64,000 nt of DNA from Arthrobacter sp. (GCA_031277795.1 JAITLQ010000015.1:1-64000), one strand, 5' to 3'; positions 29,578 to 38,374 are shown, numbered from the stretch's first letter. Numbers and translations: made by a program. Notes: generated by a model not told the origin, from the letters alone.

Positions 29578-32040
29578 GTGCTCGTGTTGGATGTTGATGC
29601 TTTGGAGCGCGCCGCGGCCCTGGTGAGGGGCGTGCTGGAAGGCGGCGCCGGGGCGTGGGATGGCGTGCCCGAGGAGCAAGCGGTCCGGGCTCTGCAGGCC
29701 GCCGCCGACGTGGCGCGGGCCGTGGATGGGCTCAAGGTCGCGGCGGCCGGCGCGGTGGAGCGCCGCTCCACGCCGTACACGCGGGCGGAATCGCTGTCGA
29801 GCAGGCTGGGTCAATCGGCGCCCAAGGGCCTGCTGACCGAGCTGTTCGGAGTGGGCTTTTATCAGGCGCAGACGTGGCTTGAACTGGCTGCGGCCTGTTC
29901 TGACGTAGCTCGTTGGCCCGCCCTGTCTCGGGCCCTGGCGGGTGGCGAACTCACCGTCGAGTCGGCCAAGGCCATCCATGAACGGCTCAAGGCCATCAAG
30001 GTGGAAGCGATTCCAGGCGGGGTGCGTGCAGCCGAGGCATCGCTCGTGGCCAATGCGACGGCCGGGCGGGTGAACCTGATCGCCGCCTGGCGGGAGGAAC
30101 GGTCGCGGCAGCAACAGGAAGAGGCCAGAGCGGAACGGGCCTTGGCGGACCGGGCCCGTGCGGAGCAGGCATGGCGCGAGGCGGAGCAACGGCGGCTGTC
30201 GGAAGGTGACGGTCTCGGTGCTGCGGGACAGGCCGGCGACGGGATGGGCCCCGCCGTGGGTGGCTCGTGGGGTCCGGCAGCACCGGCGTGCGGGGCGGAC
30301 GCGGTGGGCAGGTCGGAACGGGAAGGCCAGCCGGCTGCGCCGCAGTGGTCTGGAGGACAACCCGGCACTGACGAGACGTGGTTCGGTGCGGGTTCCGCCG
30401 CCCGTGGCGACGGCGAGGTGCCGTGGGACCGGCTTGGTGGGGCAGAGGGCTCGGACGATCTTGGCACCGCGGGGCATGTTGCCAGCGGTGGCGGCGGAGT
30501 CGGCGTGGGGGAGCACTATGTTCCCGTCACGCCGCCCGGTGGCGAATCAGTGCTGGGGCGCGGAGCCGGTTGGGGCGGTCGATACGGGTCGCCGAAGCGC
30601 TTCGTGGGCGGAGGCATCGCGGCCGCTGGCGGGCGGCTTTCACCTTCAAAGGTGCGCCGGGAGGCGGACAACTGGGCCATGGTGTTGGATCCCGCAGCCG
30701 CGCAGGCCAGCGCCGAGGAGCAACACCGGCGCAGGGGGATGGAGTTCAAGCACCTGGCGGAAGGCGGGTACACCTTCAACGGATATGCACCAGAGGTGGA
30801 GGGCGCGGCGATGCGCACCTTGCTGGATGCCTACTTGTCGCCCCGCACGCATGAGCCGGCCCAGCTGCCGGGCAGCGAGTCGCTGGCGGGACCCGTGGAA
30901 GTGCCGCTCTTTGGTGGAGATGCGCCGTCGACCGATGGCGCTGTCGTGCCGGCGGAAGGACAGCGTGGCTCGGTTGGCTCGCCGCGCGGCGCGTCAGACT
31001 CCCGCACTCATCGCCAACGCGCCTTCGACGCCCTGGCTCAGATCATCCGGGACCAGGCTGGCTCAGCTTCCGCCCCGCGCGTGGGTGGCGGTGCCCCGAC
31101 CTTGCTCATCACCGTGTCGCTCGAGGCGCTTGATGCCCATCTGCGCAGCTGCGCGGACCACGTGACCCCGGTGGAGAACGCTCCAGGCACGGGAGCCGGT
31201 TGCGGTATTCCGGGGCTCCTTGACGGCGTTGCTCGCGTGATCGCCTCATCTGGCGAGGCGGACGTCGCGAAGGCCCAGCACGATCGTGACCTGGCGGGAC
31301 TGGACTCGGGTAGCGCCAGCGGGGAGCCTGGCACTGGCACTGGCACTGGCACTGGCACTGGCACTGGCACTGGCACTGGCACTGGCACTGGCACTGGCAC
31401 TGGCACTGGCACTGGCAGTGGCACTGGCACTGGCACTGGCACTGGCACTGGCACTGGCACTGGCCATTCGTGGTGGCCGCGATCGGTGGCCGAAGTGCCC
31501 CTGGATGCCAATGGCATCCCCGACTCCGAGCGGCTCGTTGATCTGAGATTCGCCCGCATTGGCCGTGACGGAACACCTGTGCCGCTCTCGAGCGTGGTCC
31601 ACCTGCTGTGCGACGCCGCCATTCAGCTCCTCCTGACGGACGGCCGGGGTTCGCCCCTGAAACTTGGCAGGGAACAGAGAATCTTCAGCCGAGACCAGCG
31701 CAGAGTGCTGATCGCCCGAGACAGACACTGCAGGGCACCGGGCTGCGACGTTCCGGCGACCTGGTGCGAAGCCCACCACGTGGTTCCGTGGAACAGCGGC
31801 GGTTACACGGACATCGGGAACGCGATCCTGTTGTGTTCCTTCCACCACCACGAGATCGATCGCGGTCGGTTGCGCGTCGAGGCCCTCGAAGCCACCAGCA
31901 CGGCAGTGATGACGCCGTACCGCGTGGTCCAACAGGCTCATACGCATCCGCAGGGAAGGGCGTCGGGGTCGGGGACTGGGCTGGACCGGGGTCACCGTGA
32001 GCCGGACGGGATGCGCGAGCCGTTGTGGGCGGAGTCGTGA
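29578..32040 (+). CDS. DUF222 / HNH endonuclease-domain protein with (Gly-Thr)n tract
   Basis: An 820-aa member of the actinobacterial DUF222-HNH (13E12-like) family. The N-terminal helical DUF222 region (to about residue 200) is followed by a low-complexity Gly-rich insert (about 200-350), more DUF222 sequence, the repeat tract and a C-terminal HNH domain: CRAPGCDVPATWCEAHHVVP and LLCSFHHHEIDRGR, with zinc-type cysteines and catalytic His residues. GTG 29578 has GGGGAGG five bases upstream; GTG 29560 is an alternative. At 820 residues it is longer than typical (400-600) because of the insert and repeat. Cellular role unknown. Confidence 0.85.
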   Translation: MLVLDVDALERAAALVRGVLEGGAGAWDGVPEEQAVRALQAAADVARAVDGLKVAAAGAVERRSTPYTRAESLSSRLGQSAPKGLLTELFGVGFYQAQTWLELAAACSDVARWPALSRALAGGELTVESAKAIHERLKAIKVEAIPGGVRAAEASLVANATAGRVNLIAAWREERSRQQQEEARAERALADRARAEQAWREAEQRRLSEGDGLGAAGQAGDGMGPAVGGSWGPAAPACGADAVGRSEREGQPAAPQWSGGQPGTDETWFGAGSAARGDGEVPWDRLGGAEGSDDLGTAGHVASGGGGVGVGEHYVPVTPPGGESVLGRGAGWGGRYGSPKRFVGGGIAAAGGRLSPSKVRREADNWAMVLDPAAAQASAEEQHRRRGMEFKHLAEGGYTFNGYAPEVEGAAMRTLLDAYLSPRTHEPAQLPGSESLAGPVEVPLFGGDAPSTDGAVVPAEGQRGSVGSPRGASDSRTHRQRAFDALAQIIRDQAGSASAPRVGGGAPTLLITVSLEALDAHLRSCADHVTPVENAPGTGAGCGIPGLLDGVARVIASSGEADVAKAQHDRDLAGLDSGSASGEPGTGTGTGTGTGTGTGTGTGTGTGTGTGTGSGTGTGTGTGTGTGTGHSWWPRSVAEVPLDANGIPDSERLVDLRFARIGRDGTPVPLSSVVHLLCDAAIQLLLTDGRGSPLKLGREQRIFSRDQRRVLIARDRHCRAPGCDVPATWCEAHHVVPWNSGGYTDIGNAILLCSFHHHEIDRGRLRVEALEATSTAVMTPYRVVQQAHTHPQGRASGSGTGLDRGHREPDGMREPLWAES
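31330..31461 (+). repeat. In-frame hexanucleotide minisatellite (GGCACT)22
   Basis: Twenty-two contiguous GGCACT units, the fifteenth being GGCAGT, coding (Gly-Thr)14-Gly-Ser-(Gly-Thr)7. The unit length keeps the frame whatever the copy number. Confidence 0.95.
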
Positions 32041-32129
32041 TCGCCAGGCCCGCGGCTGAGTCGGTCCGGGCCGTGGCGGCAAGTGGGCGGTGACCCGTCC
32101 ACGTCAGAGGTGGCGTGGGATGCGCGGAG

Positions 32130-33164
32130 TCAGAGACCGGTGGTGGCCGGTGGTGGGTCGTGAACGGTCTCCCCGCGCTCGCCGAGCTCGGACAGAACCC
32201 GCGGGATCGGGTCGCCGTCGGTGCGACCGTTGCTTTCCGGGGCTGCTGATTCCCCAGCGCTTGCCTGGGCCTCGGCCGTGCGTGCCGTGGCGCTAGCATC
32301 GCCGACCGTCACCGCTTCCGCGTTGTGCTTGGTGGCCGGCGTTGCCTCGGTCGTGGTCGTCTCGGAGTCCTCGCTCGTGCCACGGGCCCCGTCCGGGACG
32401 CGACGGAAGTGCCCGGCCCAGCGGGAACCGTCGGGCGCCGCCGCGGCAAAGAGCTCGAAGCCGGGCCCTCCGCCCCCATGGCCCGCCACGTTCGGGGTGC
32501 CGCCCACCATGAGGCCCAGGCCGTAGGCGGCCGGCTGCAACGGGTGGCCCGGCGTGTGGACAGGCCGAGCCTCGAGCATGAGTCGCGGCAGTTCCGGGCC
32601 CAGCGTCCCACTCAAGAGGAGCGCGATGCCGCGTGCCGCCTCCGCCGGGTCCCCCAACAGCGAGCCGTGGTAGACCCAGCGAGGGTCGTACGCCCGCAGG
32701 CGACCGTCCACGTGGGTGCCCGTCACGGCGTCCCAATCACCGGGGCGCAGGAAGTGCCCCAGACCCAAGTCAAGTGGCTTGAGCACCAAGCGATCGAGAA
32801 CCCCATCGATCCCCACGCCGTGGTGAGCCTCGAGCGCCATGCGCACCAAGCGGTATCCGGCGTTGGAGTAGGAAAAGGCGGCGGGGTCGTCTCGAAGAGC
32901 CGGGCGGGTGACGGTCAGCCGCTCCAGGATGCGGCTCTCCGGCCAGGCGGCCTCCCTGGCCTCCACGGCCGCGTGATACTCGGGCCATGCCGCGTAGTCG
33001 TCGAGTCCGGAGCGATGCGCCAAGACGTCACGCAGGACGAGCGGGGCGAGCACGGACGGAAGCTCGGGGATCACGGAGCCGAGGCGTAGCTCGGGGTCGA
33101 AGCTGAGCAATGCCGCCGCGGCGAGGTACGGCTTGGTGATGCTGTACAGCGGGACGTTGGCCAT
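32130..33164 (-). CDS. Beta-lactamase/serine hydrolase family protein with short N-terminus
   Basis: A 344-aa class C-type serine hydrolase. SxxK is YSITK (Ser8, Lys11 from ATG 33164), the YxN motif is YSN (Tyr99), and HGGGGPG supplies the third motif. AHRSGLDDYAAWPEYH and YSNAGYRLVRMALE are typical. The catalytic Ser lies only eight residues from the start, so the usual first strands are absent. The frame stays open to 33281, but the extra 39 residues are Arg/Pro-rich and do not look like the missing part. The C-terminal 75 residues are low-complexity (Thr, Ala, Glu). It may be a shortened esterase-like enzyme or a decaying gene. Confidence 0.7.
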   Translation of the reverse strand: MANVPLYSITKPYLAAAALLSFDPELRLGSVIPELPSVLAPLVLRDVLAHRSGLDDYAAWPEYHAAVEAREAAWPESRILERLTVTRPALRDDPAAFSYSNAGYRLVRMALEAHHGVGIDGVLDRLVLKPLDLGLGHFLRPGDWDAVTGTHVDGRLRAYDPRWVYHGSLLGDPAEAARGIALLLSGTLGPELPRLMLEARPVHTPGHPLQPAAYGLGLMVGGTPNVAGHGGGGPGFELFAAAAPDGSRWAGHFRRVPDGARGTSEDSETTTTEATPATKHNAEAVTVGDASATARTAEAQASAGESAAPESNGRTDGDPIPRVLSELGERGETVHDPPPATTGL

Positions 33165-33441
33165 GCGCACAGTCTGCCTTGCGCGGCGCCGGAGCGGCCG
33201 CCCGTAGGACGGGACGACACAAGGCGGCGCGCCGAGCCTCGCGGGCGCCGGAGCGGCCTCTCGACGGCGGGGGTTGTGCATCGAGCGTCATGGCAAGCGG
33301 GCCGGGCGTGACGCCGGCCGGTCGTGGCACCGAACCGGCAGTGGTGCCGTGCGAGGCGCGGGGACCACAAGGTGGAAGGCTCGGTGGGCGCTGTGCGGCG
33401 AAGGGATGTCACAGAGCCCGAGGCTTGCGAGGATGGGACAC

Positions 33442-33897
33442 ATGAGCACAGTGCACCTGAGTGGTCGACTGATCTGCGCCGACGCCGAGCAGGCCTCCGC
33501 GGTTGAGCTGCACTTGCCCGAGCATGCGCGGCTCAGCAGGGCCGAACCGGGCTGCCTGCGCTTCGAGGTGACGGGCGCGAAGGACCCCCTGGTGTGGGAT
33601 GTCAGTGAGTCCTTCGTCGATCGCGCCGCGTTCGACGCGCATCAGGCGCGGGTCTCCGCGAGCCCGTGGGGTGTGGCCACGGCGGGCATCCGCCGCGACT
33701 ACACGGTCATCGAGGACCGCGCTCAGTGCGCCCAGTCGCCCGTGCTGAACTCGAAGACCCAACCGAGCACTCCGACGATCGCGATGCCGGTGCCGATGAG
33801 CAGCACCCACAGCCCCACCGCGAGGCCGAGGAATGCCACGGCCGTGCCCACGCCCAACACGAGCGGCCACCACGAGGCCGGGGCGAACGAGCCGTAG
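33442..33897 (+). CDS. Antibiotic biosynthesis monooxygenase (ABM) domain protein
   Basis: A 151-aa protein. The first 93 residues form an ABM/YgiN-like ferredoxin-fold domain (HLSGRLICADAEQASAVE, LSRAEPGCLRFEV, ESFVDRAAFDAHQARV), a family of small cofactor-free monooxygenases and dimeric quinone or haem-related enzymes. GAGGA lies eight bases before ATG 33442. The domain should end near YTVIEDR, but no stop occurs there: the frame runs 58 more Pro/Thr/Ser-rich residues across the 3' end of the opposing ctaF gene. The tail is thus read from antisense sequence and probably arose by loss of a stop. Confidence 0.75.
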   Translation: MSTVHLSGRLICADAEQASAVELHLPEHARLSRAEPGCLRFEVTGAKDPLVWDVSESFVDRAAFDAHQARVSASPWGVATAGIRRDYTVIEDRAQCAQSPVLNSKTQPSTPTIAMPVPMSSTHSPTARPRNATAVPTPNTSGHHEAGANEP

Positions 33898-34121
33898 ACG
33901 CCCGAGCGCTCGGCGATCTCGCCGCCGCTGCGGTCCTCGGGCCGGGGATCCATGCTCTTGGCGGTCTTGCGCAGGAAGATGCCGACCATGAGCGACATCG
34001 CCCCGAGGAGCAGGAAGGCGGGGAACCCGACCCACTCCTTGAAGTGAGTCAGGAAGCCGTACGTGATGCCGATCGGGAAGAAGATGATCCCGCCCAGGAA
34101 GATGTTGGCCTCGGGGCGCAT
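33723..34121 (-). CDS. ctaF: Cytochrome c oxidase subunit IV, actinobacterial type
   Basis: A 132-aa membrane protein with four hydrophobic segments, starting MRPEANIFLGGIIFF and ending GWVFEFSTGDWAH, the pattern of the actinobacterial CtaF subunit of the cytochrome bc1-aa3 supercomplex. GAGAGGA precedes the ATG on the minus strand. CtaF is normally encoded after ctaC and ctaD; here it stands alone, with no oxidase genes nearby. Its 3' end overlaps the convergent ABM gene by 175 bases. Confidence 0.85.
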   Translation of the reverse strand: MRPEANIFLGGIIFFPIGITYGFLTHFKEWVGFPAFLLLGAMSLMVGIFLRKTAKSMDPRPEDRSGGEIAERSGVYGSFAPASWWPLVLGVGTAVAFLGLAVGLWVLLIGTGIAIVGVLGWVFEFSTGDWAH

Positions 34122-34443
34122 GGGTTGAGTCCTCTCGGTGGTCCTGGAGCGCAGGGCATGAACATTTAATTAGCGCGCTAATCATTAGCGTACCAACTAA
34201 AATCACGAGAGCGTGCCGGGCGTACCGGGCGTGCCGGTGAGGTGCGGGGGTGCGGCGGTGCGGTGGGCGTGCGGGGCGCGGGGCGCGCGACTGGAGTGCG
34301 GTGTGGCGGGACGTGCGGGACCAACGTGGGTGGGGCGCGGCGGTGCGGTGGGTGTGCCGGGGCGGGCAGAGGGATGCCGGCGGCACGCTTCGAGGCGTGC
34401 GTGCGTACGTGCCGCGGAGGAGGCGGGTGCGACCGCCCAGTGC
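34122..34443. other. Intergenic region with regulatory palindrome and G-rich tract
   Basis: 34160-34205 is AT-rich, holds the palindrome at 34169 and probably the ctaF promoter. From 34210 to 34420 the DNA is strongly purine-skewed with repeated GGTGCGG-like units and no credible gene; frames crossing it are compositional. Confidence 0.5.
34169..34182. promoter_or_regulatory. Palindrome ATTAGCGCGCTAAT, MarR-type operator
   Basis: A perfect 14-bp palindrome in an AT-rich patch, followed by a further TTAGCG half site. It lies 48 bases upstream of the ctaF start and about 260 bases downstream of the MarR/OhrR-like gene end. TTAGC-GCTAA symmetry suits MarR-family binding, so ctaF may be controlled by that neighbour. 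Confidence 0.55.
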
Positions 34444-34893
34444 CTACAGTCGGCCGTCCGCCACGGCCGCGTCGATGAGCTTCAACATGGAGCTGTGCAG
34501 GGCGCGCAACTCGGCCTCGTCCATGCCCAGGCGCTCCATCATGATGCCCGGGATCTTCGTGGCCTCGTCGCGCAGGGCGGCCCCGCGCTCGGTGAGCACG
34601 ATCGAGAGCGAACGCTCGTCCTGCGGGTCGCGCTCGCGGCGAAGATAGCCCAGGGATTCGAGCCGCTTGGCGATGGGCGAGGCGGTCGCCGGGTCTTGGT
34701 AGAGCAAGGCGGAAAGCTCGCGCAGCGACAGCGGCGCGTACTCCCACAGCGCCAGCATCATGAGGTACTGCGGGTGCGTGAGCCCCAGCGGCTCGAGCAC
34801 CGGCTTGTACGCGGCGATCACGCTGCGCGAGGCCAGCGAGAGCGCAAAGCAGACCTGGCTCTCAAGGGCCAGGGGGTCCTGCTGCTCCGGCAT
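34444..34893 (-). CDS. MarR-family regulator, OhrR-like
   Basis: A 149-aa winged helix-turn-helix protein. The start of the domain reads QVCFALSLASRSVIAAYKP, placing a cysteine at residue 15, the same number as the peroxide-sensing Cys15 of Bacillus OhrR. GLTHPQYLMMLALWEY and LLYQDPATASPIAKRLESLGYLRRERDP-like wing sequence (split here for length) fit OhrR. GCGAGG precedes ATG 34893. No ohr (organic hydroperoxide resistance) gene adjoins it, so it may act on a distant target or on ctaF through the palindrome at 34169. Confidence 0.85.
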   Translation of the reverse strand: MPEQQDPLALESQVCFALSLASRSVIAAYKPVLEPLGLTHPQYLMMLALWEYAPLSLRELSALLYQDPATASPIAKRLESLGYLRRERDPQDERSLSIVLTERGAALRDEATKIPGIMMERLGMDEAELRALHSSMLKLIDAAVADGRL

Positions 34894-35180
34894 GGGTGCC
34901 TCGCTTTCGTGCTGACGCCGCGGCGCCTGAGGGGACGGGCGGCCCGCCAGGGCCGCTTCCTCCATGCTAGAGCCCGACGGCGCGTGGCCGGGCTCGAGTG
35001 CCGCGTCGTCGCAGGGGGTGAGGCACGGTCTCACCAGCAATCGGGCGAACGCCCCACCGCGCGCGGGCGCAAAGGGGTGGTGAGGTAGCGCGCACGCTTC
35101 GTCCTCGGCGGCAGGCCGCACGCGGGAGGCGACCACACGCCGTCGTGCGCGTACCCCACCGGCGAACCCCGCGTGGGGCC

Positions 35181-36137
35181 CTACGCCCCGCTTGCGAGCG
35201 ACTCGCCCAGATCGGAGCGGTAGTAGAGCACGCTGCGCCCGTAGCGCGTGCGGTTCAGGAGGCCGGTGCGTTCGAGCACGCGCAGGTGCTGGTTGATCGC
35301 CGAGGCGCTCACCCCGAAGCGCAGCGCCAGCTCGGTCGACGACGCCGGTTCGCCGAGCGCCGCGAGCAGCTCGGCCCGCGTCGAGCCAAGCAGCTGGCTC
35401 AGCGCTCCACGATCGGTCCCCGCGTGCGAGCCCCACATGGCGCCCTGCCCGCGCGCCGGGTACATGAGCATGGGTGGCAGCTCGAGGTCGATGAGCGTGC
35501 TCGCGTCGGTCACGAAGATCGAGGGCATGAGGGTGAAGCCGCGGCCGCCGACCTCCTGCTGCGCCTCGAAGTTGCTCATGGTGCGCACGTCCAGGTGCTT
35601 CCCGTCCCAAGAGACGCGCTTGGCGAGCGACGCGAACATGTCGGCGTAGCCGCCCGAGGCGAGCAGTCGCCCGCGATGCGTGATGTCGGCCTGCAGGACC
35701 GAGCGCATGCGGGGCCAGTGCGGGGCGAAGCACAGGTGCCACATGCCGGCGATGGCCTCGACCATGCGACGCACGACGGCGCGGTGCTCGCCCGAGAACA
35801 CGGCCGGGAGGCGTCCGTGGATGGGTTCGAGGTCGGCGCGCAGGCGCTCGGGGGTGATGCGGGACAGGGCGGCGAGCTCGTCGTCGATCGAGGTGAGCGG
35901 CGAGGCGGGGCGGGGGTTGAGGAAGTCGGCCACCCAGCGGCGCTCGTCCACGAGGTGCAGGAGCACCTCCTGGTCCAACACGGGCAGCACGGGCGCGATC
36001 CGCTCGATCCAGGCGGCCTGCAGCGGGTAGTGCTCCGGTCGGCGCAGGGCCCGCAGCCCGAGGCCGAGCTCGTTGAGTGGGGAGATCCCGAAGCGCAGGG
36101 CCGCGACGTCCGGCGCCGCGAATGTGTACCGGATCAT
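35181..36137 (-). CDS. ArsR-type regulator with N-terminal DUF5937-like domain
   Basis: A 318-aa protein. The N-terminal two thirds (MIRYTFAAPDVAALRFGISP, then LASGGYADMFASL and GFTLMPSIFV) are of the DUF5937 type. The C-terminal 80 residues are an ArsR/SmtB winged helix (LGSTRAELLAALGEPASST, ASAINQHLRVLERTGLLN, GRSVLYYR). Such proteins are often divergent from MFS exporters, as here, where 56 bases separate the two starts. It probably represses the exporter and itself; the inducer would bind the N-terminal domain. Confidence 0.83.
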   Translation of the reverse strand: MIRYTFAAPDVAALRFGISPLNELGLGLRALRRPEHYPLQAAWIERIAPVLPVLDQEVLLHLVDERRWVADFLNPRPASPLTSIDDELAALSRITPERLRADLEPIHGRLPAVFSGEHRAVVRRMVEAIAGMWHLCFAPHWPRMRSVLQADITHRGRLLASGGYADMFASLAKRVSWDGKHLDVRTMSNFEAQQEVGGRGFTLMPSIFVTDASTLIDLELPPMLMYPARGQGAMWGSHAGTDRGALSQLLGSTRAELLAALGEPASSTELALRFGVSASAINQHLRVLERTGLLNRTRYGRSVLYYRSDLGESLASGA

Positions 36138-36156
36138 GAAGCAATACGCTACATCC

Positions 36157-36186
36157 TTGTCCCGTGCCGCCCGCCGGATGGGACAA
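36157..36186. promoter_or_regulatory. Inverted repeat TTGTCCC / GGGACAA between ArsR and MFS genes
   Basis: Seven-base arms separated by 16 bases in the 56-base divergent gap; the right arm overlaps the MFS ribosome site. A candidate operator for the ArsR-type protein. Confidence 0.5.
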
Positions 36187-36193
36187 AGGTGAC

Positions 36194-37696
36194 ATGACAT
36201 CCCCCGTCCCCCTCCGGCGGCTCTGGCGCACCGACACCACGCTGCGCACGCTGCTCATCGCCAACGCCTTGAACACCCTTGGCCGTGGCGTCTTCTTCAC
36301 GCTCACGGCGCTCTATCTCACGCTCATCCTGGGCTTCGACGCGCTGCGGGTGGGCCTCGCCCTGACCATCGCGGGCGGCGTCGGCGTCGTCTTTTCGCTC
36401 CTCGGCGGGCACCTGGCCGATCGCCTCAGTTCCCGCACCATGCTCGTGGTCTCGGCGGCGATCCAGGGCCTGGGCCTGTGCGCGTACGCGCTCATCGCCA
36501 ACTTCTGGACGCTCCTGCTCATTGCCTCCATCACGACGGCGGCGCAGCAGTTCGGCTCCTCGGTCCGCTCGGCCGCGATCGGCCGCGCGTTCACGGGCGA
36601 GGATCGCGTGCGGATCCGCGCCGTCATGTACACGGTGACCAACGTGGGCATCGGCGTGGGCACGGCCATTGCCGCCATCCCGCTCGCGATCGGCACGGGG
36701 ACGGCATACCGGAGCACCATGGTGCTCTCGGGGCTCCTGCTCGTGGCCGGCGCGTTCTCGCTGCGGGGCCTCGAGCCGGAGCGGGTCGATCGGCGCCCGG
36801 CGCCGGCGCCGCTGGGGGAGTCGTTGCCCGACGGCGTGGGCTCGCCTTCCGGCGAGGGTGACGGATCGGGGGTGCTCGCCGCCGGGCAGCAGGGGGTCGA
36901 CGTCGTCGTGGCCGTCGAGGACGGCACGACTGACCGGTCCGACCTCGCGACCGATCAGTCCGCCGCCGCGACCGATCGGTCCGCGGAGGCGCCCGCCGGT
37001 TCCGCCGAAGCGCCCGAGCCCGCGCGAGACCACGCGACGCCCTGCGCGGACCCGGCCGCGGCGTCGTCGCCCGTTGGTGCCGCCCCGGCGGCGCGGACCC
37101 GGCCGCGCTCGCCCTACCGCGACGCCCGCTACCTGCTCATGACGCTGCTCAACGGCCTCTTCTCCATCCAATTCGGGCTCTTCGGCGTGGCCGTTCCGCT
37201 GTGGGTCGTCAACCACACCGAGGCGCCCAGCGCTGCGGTCTCGATCCTGCTCATCATCAACACCGCCGTGGTGGCCTCGCTCTCGGTGCGCCTGAGTCGC
37301 GGCACGGGCGAGCTCGCCGGAGCGGCCAAGGCGATGGCGAGGGCCGGCTGGCTCATGGCAGCCGCCTGCGCGCTGTGGGCCTGGGCCGGATCGCTGCCGC
37401 TGTGGGTGGCGCTCGCGGTGCTGGTCGCGGCGGCGATCGCCCACTCGCTCGCCGAGGTGCTCTCCTCGGCCGCCGGCTGGTCCATGAGTTACGAACTCGC
37501 GCCGGCGGATCAGATGGGCTCCTACCAGGGCGTCTTCGGCACCGGCTTTGCCCTCTCCAACATGGTGGCCCCCGTGGTGGTCACCGTGACGGCGGTGAAC
37601 ATGGGCCCCCTGGGGTGGGCGATCCTCGGCGCCGGGTTCCTGGCCAGCGCGCTGGGTCTCGTGGTGCTCATCCGGGCGGCCATGCGGCAGCGCTGA
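36194..37696 (+). CDS. MFS transporter (multidrug-type)
   Basis: A 500-aa major facilitator with 12 predicted membrane segments in two halves. The N-half has LLGGHLADRLSSRTMLVV, a loop 2-3 motif. The halves are joined by an unusually long (about 110 residues) Ala/Asp/Pro-rich cytoplasmic loop, rich in TDRSDLATDQSAAATDRS-like repeats. ATG 36194 has AAAGGTG just upstream. Divergent from the ArsR-type regulator, which suggests inducible export of a toxic compound. Confidence 0.85.
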   Translation: MTSPVPLRRLWRTDTTLRTLLIANALNTLGRGVFFTLTALYLTLILGFDALRVGLALTIAGGVGVVFSLLGGHLADRLSSRTMLVVSAAIQGLGLCAYALIANFWTLLLIASITTAAQQFGSSVRSAAIGRAFTGEDRVRIRAVMYTVTNVGIGVGTAIAAIPLAIGTGTAYRSTMVLSGLLLVAGAFSLRGLEPERVDRRPAPAPLGESLPDGVGSPSGEGDGSGVLAAGQQGVDVVVAVEDGTTDRSDLATDQSAAATDRSAEAPAGSAEAPEPARDHATPCADPAAASSPVGAAPAARTRPRSPYRDARYLLMTLLNGLFSIQFGLFGVAVPLWVVNHTEAPSAAVSILLIINTAVVASLSVRLSRGTGELAGAAKAMARAGWLMAAACALWAWAGSLPLWVALAVLVAAAIAHSLAEVLSSAAGWSMSYELAPADQMGSYQGVFGTGFALSNMVAPVVVTVTAVNMGPLGWAILGAGFLASALGLVVLIRAAMRQR

Positions 37697-37838
37697 GATG
37701 CGGCGCGCCGGAGTCTCTTCCCTGCGACGCATGCCCCCTTCCCGTGGGAGGCTGGGGGCGTCGTCGGGCCGTTCTCCGCGTGCCGGCGGCGATCACTCGA
37801 TTCTTTCCCCGTGCGCGGGGCCCACGAAAGCTGGGGGC

Positions 37839-38285
37839 ATGACCTTTCAGGATTCCATTACGACCTGCTTCAAGAAGTACGCCGAGTTCACTGGACGGGC
37901 CGGCCGCCCGGAGTTCTGGTGGTTTGCGCTCTTCACCTTCCTGGTCTCCGTGGCCATCGACATCGTGCTGCCCGGGAGCGCCTACACCCTGGTGGACGGG
38001 GCGCCGCTCCTGACGTGGTGGAACTCCCCGGCCGAGGGTGTGCAGAACCTGTGGTCCTTGGCCACACTGCTGCCCTCGCTCGCCGTGACCGTGCGCCGTT
38101 TGCGTGATGCCGGCCGACACTGGGGCAATGTCTTCTGGATCCTGCTGCCGATCATCGGCTGGATCATCCTGATCGTTCAGCTCGCGCAGCCGGGCGTTCC
38201 TGCGCGCCAGTACCCCGGCTACCCCGCCCAGGGCTACAACGGCGCGGGCCCCGCCGGCTACGGCAACGGCCCCAAGGGCTACTGA
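37839..38285 (+). CDS. DUF805 membrane protein
   Basis: A 148-aa inner-membrane protein of the DUF805 family, with the opening motif KKYAEFTGRAGRPEFWWFAL, the VRRLRDAGRHWGNVFWIL segment and three to four membrane helices. The C-terminal 25 residues are a Pro/Gly/Tyr-rich tail (PGYPAQGYNGAGPAGYG), as often seen in actinobacterial members. Function of the family is unknown. No operon partner is evident. Confidence 0.88.
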   Translation: MTFQDSITTCFKKYAEFTGRAGRPEFWWFALFTFLVSVAIDIVLPGSAYTLVDGAPLLTWWNSPAEGVQNLWSLATLLPSLAVTVRRLRDAGRHWGNVFWILLPIIGWIILIVQLAQPGVPARQYPGYPAQGYNGAGPAGYGNGPKGY

Positions 38286-38374
38286 GCGCGGGGCGCAAGC
38301 GCGCAGCCCAAACGTCCGTGGTCGCAGCCGCCGCGCCCTGGCCCTGCGGTCGCTCAGCGCCTACACTCTGACAA

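Noticed and set aside
31330..31461. Possible CRISPR-like array
   Set aside because: A contiguous six-base tandem repeat without spacers; no cas genes in the window.
31038..31622. Minus-strand frames coding (Val-Pro)n or (Cys-Gln)n over the hexanucleotide repeat
   Set aside because: Products of the repeat read in other frames; the plus-strand HNH gene explains the region.
34894..36306. Extension of the MarR frame to 620 residues
   Set aside because: The upstream part is antisense or out of frame to the ArsR-type gene and lacks domains; ATG 34893 fits the OhrR family length.
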